Both the position numbers and the translations under genes were made by a program. Below, piece after piece: positions 59,391 to 64,000 of a DNA stretch of 64,000 nucleotides. The stretch spans positions 56,777-120,776 of the forward strand of contig NZ_WNKU01000011.1 of the NCBI RefSeq assembly GCF_009720735.1, given 5' to 3'. The number at the start of each line of letters is the position of its first letter. Within the stretch, counting starts at the first letter, position 1. This DNA is from Heliobacterium mobile (GTDB lineage Bacteria; Bacillota; Desulfitobacteriia; Heliobacteriales; Heliobacteriaceae). A model generated the notes under the pieces. That model ran no database searches. It was not told where the DNA came from and saw nothing but the letters and a program-made list of their open reading frames with translations.

Positions 59391-60689
59391 ATGATGCTTC
59401 GGCACAAGTGGTTACGCGGTGAAATCGACCAGTGGTACACAGAGGGCCTGATTACAGCCGAGCAGAGGGAACGGCTGCAAGAGCGTTATGTCCCTTCGGA
59501 ATGGCGTTCGTCTCAAATCATTCTGTGGCTCGCCGGATTGCTCGTCGGTCTGGGGATCATCTTGATGGTCGCCTCTAACTGGGACGAGATCAGCCGGTCG
59601 ATCCGGCTGGGCCTGATCTGCAGCGTCATCATCGCCGCCTACACCACTGGGTATGTTCTCGCTTATGGCAAGGGCAACTACCCTCGTGTCGGCTCAGCCT
59701 TTTTGTTGCTGGGCTTGTTCGCCTACGGGGCCGGGATCTGGCTCGTCGGTCAGATGTATCATATCAGTTCCTATGATGCCACCGGCCTGGGGTTATGGTT
59801 TCTCGGGGCCATCGCTGTCGCTTACCTGACCGGTCATCCTCTCTTTTACCTTTCAGCGTTGGTTCTTCTGACCGCCGCCAATCTTAGCGATGCCGCCGAT
59901 CATACCATGTCTCTTGTCACCGGCCCCTGGTTCTACGGCGCCTTCATTGGGCTCGTTCTCCCTTTTCTCTGGCGGAACAACCGGCCTGTCCATCGCTATG
60001 GAGCCACCATCGCCTTCTTCTTCTGCATCCTTGCTCAATTGCTGGAATCGGAACAGAGTCTCATCTGGTTCTCCCTGTTCCCACTATGGGGGCTGATCTA
60101 CGACCGCGTCGCGGAAAAAAGCAATCGTCCCTTGCCACCGCTGCTGTCCACACCGTTGCTCCTCTGGGGCGCCTTCTTGGTAGAGATCCTATTTCTTATG
60201 AACCCGCCGCCTCTTGCACCCTTTTGGCCTTGGCTTACCGCTTTTTGGCTATTGTCGGCCGTGGCCATTCTATGGTTGGGTGCTCGAAAGCAAACCTCGC
60301 TCGAATCACTGGCCATGATTGCCTTGACCGCCCCCCTTCCCTTTGTCGCTAAGTACATTGAACCGGGAAAAGAACTGATCGGCAACGGGAGCCCCATAGG
60401 AATCAGCACGTTCTTGATGACCTATACGGAAGTTGCTGCCTTGTTGATTCTCTTTGTGGGGGCCATACTGCTGATCCAAAGCGGGAGCCGGCTCCGTGAA
60501 GAATGGCAGATCAACAGCGGAACCCTCTTTTTCCTGGTCTGTGTTCTTTACGCCTATGGTCGATACGCCTGGGGACTCTTTGACAAGTCGCTTTTCTTTA
60601 TCGGTGGAGGCCTGGTCCTCTTTGTTCTCGGCTATTCCTTGGAACGCAAACGGCGTCATCTTGTGGACGCCAGTCGCAAGGAGGTGTAA
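59391..60689 (+). CDS. DUF2157 polytopic membrane protein
   Basis: 432 aa. The N-terminal 35 residues are soluble (RHKWLRGEIDQWYTEGLITA), the DUF2157 signature, followed by about a dozen hydrophobic segments from residue 40 to 415 and a basic tail. Function unknown. The gene ends 3 bases before the next one, whose GDYXXLXY protein is its common partner, so the two likely act together in the membrane. Confidence 0.85.
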   Translation: MMLRHKWLRGEIDQWYTEGLITAEQRERLQERYVPSEWRSSQIILWLAGLLVGLGIILMVASNWDEISRSIRLGLICSVIIAAYTTGYVLAYGKGNYPRVGSAFLLLGLFAYGAGIWLVGQMYHISSYDATGLGLWFLGAIAVAYLTGHPLFYLSALVLLTAANLSDAADHTMSLVTGPWFYGAFIGLVLPFLWRNNRPVHRYGATIAFFFCILAQLLESEQSLIWFSLFPLWGLIYDRVAEKSNRPLPPLLSTPLLLWGAFLVEILFLMNPPPLAPFWPWLTAFWLLSAVAILWLGARKQTSLESLAMIALTAPLPFVAKYIEPGKELIGNGSPIGISTFLMTYTEVAALLILFVGAILLIQSGSRLREEWQINSGTLFFLVCVLYAYGRYAWGLFDKSLFFIGGGLVLFVLGYSLERKRRHLVDASRKEV

Positions 60690-60692
60690 TTC

Positions 60693-61286
60693 ATGCGCCG
60701 CTTTGCCTTTATCGCTGTAGTGGCCCTGCAGGTGATCGTCTTGCTCCTGATGGCAGGCAGCCGGGCCGTCATCGTTTCATCCGGTCAAGAAATCCTCTTG
60801 AAAGCGGAGCCTGACGACCCCCGCCATCCCTTCATGGGCGATTATGTCCGCTTGAGCTACAACATTTCCAATATCGATGTACGTCTCGTTTCTACCGATA
60901 TCGCCGAAGAAAACATCGACTATGGAAGCAAGGTGTACGTCGTCGTCGAAGACCAGCAAGGGCTGTACCACGCAGTTGGCCTTTATCAAAAGGAACCTGC
61001 AGCCGCTACGGGACAGGTCGTCTTACAAGGACGTTACGACGGTTTTCACTATCAGGAACCCTCTGCTCGCGTTCCTCTTGCCGCTCCCCTTGAAAAAGAT
61101 CCCGACCGTGATGGCAGACCGAAATTCGCTCGAATTGAATATGGCTTGGAAGAGTACTACCTGCCAGAGGGAAAGGGCCTTGAGTTGGAGCAAACTCTTC
61201 GCGAGCAAAAGAATCTCTACGCCCGCGTGAAAGTATGGCGAGGGGACAGCGTGCTCACGGGCCTAGTGCAGGCGGAATCCTTCTAG
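60693..61286 (+). CDS. GDYXXLXY-domain membrane-anchored protein
   Basis: 197 aa with one N-terminal hydrophobic segment (about 4-22, uncleaved anchor or signal) and an extracytoplasmic domain bearing GDYVRLSY at 49-56, the motif naming the family. It is usually encoded beside DUF2157, as here. No catalytic function is known. Confidence 0.88.
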   Translation: MRRFAFIAVVALQVIVLLLMAGSRAVIVSSGQEILLKAEPDDPRHPFMGDYVRLSYNISNIDVRLVSTDIAEENIDYGSKVYVVVEDQQGLYHAVGLYQKEPAAATGQVVLQGRYDGFHYQEPSARVPLAAPLEKDPDRDGRPKFARIEYGLEEYYLPEGKGLELEQTLREQKNLYARVKVWRGDSVLTGLVQAESF

Positions 61287-61306
61287 GCGGAGAGGAGGAG
61301 TAATCA

Positions 61307-62200
61307 ATGGCTTCCTTCTGGCGTCAATGGGGTCATTATGCTCGCTTTGCCCTTCCCTTCTTACTTGGTCAGCAAGATGTTCCACTGATCTTAGGCCTTG
61401 TCGTCACCGACCGCTGTAACCTGGCCTGCAAGGATTGCCGGGTAGCGAATACGGGCCGCTCCGATATGACTTTTACACAGATACAAGAAAAACTGCTTTC
61501 CTGTTATCAACGGGGCTTTCGAGAGCTGTACATCGAAGGCGGCGAACCTTTTTTATGGCGGGATCATGACTACCGGTTGGATGATGTCGTGGAAGAGGCA
61601 CGGCGAATCGGCTTCTTTCACGTCCACATCTATACAAACGGTCACTTCCCCCTGCAGAGCCGGGCTGATCTGCTTTGGGTCAGCGTCGACGGCTTACGGG
61701 ACTATTACGCCCGGATCCGTGGAGATCACTTTGAAAAAGTTCGAGCCAACATGTTTGCCGCACCGATGCAAAAAAAGGCGGTCGTCTATACGGTCAATCA
61801 ACTCAATCGCGATCATATTGAAGCATTTCTCCAGACCGTACACCTTGAAAAATGGCCAGTAGCCGGTGTGATGTTCTATTTTCATACCCCCTATTACGGC
61901 ATCGACGAGTTGTTCATCCCGGCGAAAGAACGATCGTCGATCATCGACGAACTCATTCAGCATAAGCAGGTGGGCCTTCCGGTCTACAATTCCATATCCG
62001 GTCTCCGCCTGCTGCAAAGCGGCAACTGGCGAAGACCGAGCCGTACTTATGCCATTATCGATCAAGACGGAGAATACCTATGCTGCCGCTATAACAGCCC
62101 CGAGCTCTGCCGCGAATGCGGGTACGGCGCTTGTACAGAGGTAGCTGCCGCTCAGCAGTGGCATGTTGACGCCTGGCGTAACTTAGCGGGCTTTCTCTAA
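61307..62200 (+). CDS. Radical SAM protein with a C-terminal Cys cluster
   Basis: 297 aa, preceded by GGAGAGGAGGAG. The radical SAM motif CNLACKDC places Cys37, Cys41 and Cys44 on the [4Fe-4S] cluster; GGEP at 78-81 binds SAM. Five further cysteines near the end (259, 260, 268, 271, 276) in a CC-x7-C-x2-C-x4-C pattern could hold an auxiliary cluster, as in SPASM-like maturases, though the spacing is not one I recognise. It is in an operon with the next radical SAM gene. Substrate unknown. Confidence 0.87.
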   Translation: MASFWRQWGHYARFALPFLLGQQDVPLILGLVVTDRCNLACKDCRVANTGRSDMTFTQIQEKLLSCYQRGFRELYIEGGEPFLWRDHDYRLDDVVEEARRIGFFHVHIYTNGHFPLQSRADLLWVSVDGLRDYYARIRGDHFEKVRANMFAAPMQKKAVVYTVNQLNRDHIEAFLQTVHLEKWPVAGVMFYFHTPYYGIDELFIPAKERSSIIDELIQHKQVGLPVYNSISGLRLLQSGNWRRPSRTYAIIDQDGEYLCCRYNSPELCRECGYGACTEVAAAQQWHVDAWRNLAGFL

Positions 62201-62224
62201 GCTTCTTCGATAAGGAGGATGGTC

Positions 62225-63517
62225 ATGGTTCCCTCGTCAAGTCCTTGGTGGACTCGTTGGCTGCGTCGATACCTTGTCGGCGCCGAGCAAGACTTCACCT
62301 TTCATCCGGTCCGCGATGTCCAGTTGCCTCAAATAAAGTCTGCCGGTTTGTACCTGCATGTTCCTTTTTGTAAAAGTCTATGTCCCTACTGCCCTTATAA
62401 CAAGATCGCCTACGCTGATTCCTGGGTAGAACCGTATGTGCAGGCGGTGCTCCGTGAAATCGAAGAAGTCTATCGGCGATTGGGTTCGATCGATATTACC
62501 TCTATCTATATCGGCGGCGGAACACCGACCCATATCGCCGACAAGTTAGGGACCATTCTGGAATATACCGCTTATCGCTTTCGTCTCACCGGTCCCGTCT
62601 GTATTGAGACAAATCCCATGGATCTCGAAAGCGGTTTTGTTACAGCAGAGCAATTGAAGTCGATGGGCATAAAGCGGATCAGTTTAGGCGTTCAAAGTTT
62701 TGACGAACGATGTTTATCCCTCTTAGGCCGCAAGTACTCGGCGCAAATCCTGCCTCCGACTTTACGCTCCCTGGTCCAGGCCGGTTTCGAAACGGTCAAT
62801 GTCGATTTAATGTTTGCCCTGCCTGATCAAAAGGAGGAGGATGTACTGACTGATATTGCGAAAGCCATATCTCTCGGCGTAGATCAAGTCACCCTGTATC
62901 CCTTATTCACCTTTCCCTATACGACAGTGGGGAAATACCGAGACATTAAAAAAGTAAAAATGCCGGACCTTACTGTCCGGCGGCGCATGTATAAACATAT
63001 CCATGATTACTTCTTGCAAAAAGGTTGGCAACGGGTATCGGTCTGGGGCTTTGCCAGAGAGCAAGCACCGCGTTATTCCTCCGTGACTAGAGACGAATAT
63101 ATCGGATTAGGTCCAGGTGCCGGCTCTCACTTACCAGGTTTGTTTTACATAAACACTTTTTCTGTAGAAGCATATATTCAAGCTATGAAACAAAAGGATC
63201 GGTTACCGGTCGCGATGTCGCTACGACTGAACGACTCCCTGAGCTTTTATCACTGGTTGTATTGGCGGTTATATGATACGGCGATACCCATGGCCCCCTT
63301 AGAGAAGCAGCGAGAAAAGGGAGACCGAAAACCGTTGGACCTCGTTCGTTTCCTTCAGTGGGTAAAATGGGCCGAGGTAAAAGAGGATTTCGCTATCTTA
63401 ACGGAACCGGGAGCCTTCTGGCTGCACTTGATGCAAAATTATTTTGCTCTCGACTATGTAAACCGGATCTGGTCGACAGCAGGAGAAACACCATGGCCTG
63501 AAGCAGTAAACATCTGA
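62225..63517 (+). CDS. HemN/HemW-like radical SAM protein
   Basis: 430 aa from ATG at 62225 (AAGGAGG six bases upstream; the ATG two codons earlier is too close). CKSLCPYC gives Cys49, Cys53 and Cys56; GGGTPT is at 97-102; ISLGVQSFDERCLSLLGR and VDLMFALPDQ are family motifs of coproporphyrinogen dehydrogenase-like proteins. The first 40 residues (Trp/Arg-rich) and the C-terminal third differ from HemN and HemW, so haem synthesis or haem-chaperone roles should not be assumed. Confidence 0.87.
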   Translation: MVPSSSPWWTRWLRRYLVGAEQDFTFHPVRDVQLPQIKSAGLYLHVPFCKSLCPYCPYNKIAYADSWVEPYVQAVLREIEEVYRRLGSIDITSIYIGGGTPTHIADKLGTILEYTAYRFRLTGPVCIETNPMDLESGFVTAEQLKSMGIKRISLGVQSFDERCLSLLGRKYSAQILPPTLRSLVQAGFETVNVDLMFALPDQKEEDVLTDIAKAISLGVDQVTLYPLFTFPYTTVGKYRDIKKVKMPDLTVRRRMYKHIHDYFLQKGWQRVSVWGFAREQAPRYSSVTRDEYIGLGPGAGSHLPGLFYINTFSVEAYIQAMKQKDRLPVAMSLRLNDSLSFYHWLYWRLYDTAIPMAPLEKQREKGDRKPLDLVRFLQWVKWAEVKEDFAILTEPGAFWLHLMQNYFALDYVNRIWSTAGETPWPEAVNI

Positions 63518-63533
63518 TACTCTTCTAAAAAGC

Positions 63534-63560
63534 AAAAACCTCAGACGTTTTCGTCTGAGG
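63534..63560 (-). terminator. Terminator after tRNA-Asn, possibly bidirectional
   Basis: Perfect 9-bp stem CCTCAGACG/CGTCTGAGG. On the minus strand TTTTTGCTTTTT follows, ending the rRNA-tRNA transcript. On the plus strand the T run is weaker and delayed but may also stop the radical SAM operon. Confidence 0.85.
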
Positions 63561-63573
63561 TTAACTCTCTTTT

Positions 63574-63648
63574 TGGCTCCTCGAGTAGGATTCGAACCTA
63601 CAACCTACCGGTTAACAGCCGGTTGCTCTACCGTTGAGCTATCGAGGA
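63574..63648 (-). tRNA. tRNA-Asn (GTT)
   Basis: 75 nt with acceptor arms TCCTCGA/TCGAGGA, D arm TAGCTCAACGGTAGAGC, anticodon loop CTGTTAA (anticodon GTT), T arm with GGTTCGAATCC, discriminator G and encoded CCA. It lies downstream of 23S rRNA in the same direction, so it belongs to the rRNA operon. Confidence 0.97.
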
Positions 63649-63670
63649 ACGGTATTCAGGACATTGATTT

Positions 63671-63690
63671 GTCCCTTGAAAACTACACAG
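63671..63690 (-). other. Possible rRNA processing-stem arm
   Basis: On the minus strand CTGTGTAGTTTTCAAGGGAC resembles the conserved spacer segments that flank 23S or 16S rRNA in Firmicutes and pair with a GAAAACTACAC-like partner upstream. The partner would be beyond the window. Confidence 0.45.
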
Positions 63691-63696
63691 GGGGTA

Positions 63697-63795
63697 GATT
63701 TTATTTGATTCCGCTACGGACGGTTCCCACGTCGTTATCGGCGGCAAAGCCGCCGACGACTGAGGTCACCCAGTCCCGCTGCATCAAATAAAATC
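63697..63795. repeat. 99-bp palindromic element between 23S rRNA and tRNA-Asn
   Basis: Ends GATTTTATTTGAT and ATCAAATAAAATC are perfect 13-bp inverted repeats. The interior contains CGGCGGC-AAA-GCCGCCG flanked by TCGT/ACGA and other partial pairings, so the whole can fold into a branched or long hairpin. It occupies the place where 5S rRNA would often be. Confidence 0.75.
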
Positions 63796-63819
63796 CTCCA
63801 GATAGTAAAGCGTCAATGT

Positions 63820-64000
<181 letters not shown>

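Noticed and set aside
62225..63517. Calling the gene hemN, coproporphyrinogen dehydrogenase
   Set aside because: The core motifs are shared by a wide family; N and C termini do not match HemN and the context has no haem genes.
63651..63819. 5S rRNA gene
   Set aside because: No stretch resembles 5S termini or loops; the space is taken by a palindromic element and a spacer motif.

Overview
The window looks like a chromosome segment of an endospore-forming, fairly GC-rich Firmicute. It carries sigma-H, CtsR with McsA/McsB/ClpC, DisA, two Coat F-like proteins, ThyX, Zn-binding (C+) forms of S4, S14, L33 and L36, and the gene order typical of Bacilli and Clostridia from the rRNA operon to rplQ. 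The class Clostridia, perhaps heliobacteria or relatives, fits the protein texture and a cysteine-rich insert in EF-Tu, but that placement is inference.

Layout: almost everything up to 58.4 kb is on the minus strand, so the reading order is from high to low coordinates. From the right edge: the 3' end of a 23S rRNA gene, a palindromic spacer element and tRNA-Asn (63.57-64.0 kb, minus); a plus-strand accessory block (58.7-63.5 kb) with an XRE-type regulator, a DUF2157/GDYXXLXY membrane pair and two radical SAM proteins; a protein-quality-control operon clpB-ctsR-mcsA-mcsB-clpC behind one CtsR-box promoter; radA-disA; three plus-strand genes (one conserved Cys-rich protein, two coat-like proteins); carD; yacL-ispDF-gltX; a T-box-controlled cysE-cysS-mrnC-thyX-rlmB-rae1 group; sigH; rpmG-secE-nusG-rplK-rplA; rplJ-rplL behind an L10 leader; rpoB-rpoC; an L7Ae-like gene with rpsL-rpsG-fusA-tuf; then the S10-spc-alpha cluster from rpsJ to rplQ, followed by an ECF transporter energizing module (ecfA1-ecfA2-ecfT) and truA, which runs off the left edge.

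The regulatory layer is readable. Strong sigma-A type promoters precede rpsJ, the L7Ae-like gene, rpoB, rplJ, rpmG, sigH, cysE, the 46.8 kb gene and the XRE gene. There is a T-box with terminator for cysE-cysS, an L10 leader, a CtsR operator, and a near-perfect inverted repeat overlapping the XRE promoter.

The least expected content is a dispersed, structured repeat of about 175 bp, present as a tandem pair (3.2-3.6 kb) and a diverged inverted third copy (38.9-39.1 kb). Its arms can pair into a long interrupted hairpin, and differences between copies include four paired (compensatory) changes while the loop is conserved. That points to selection on structure (RNA or DNA) rather than on a protein.
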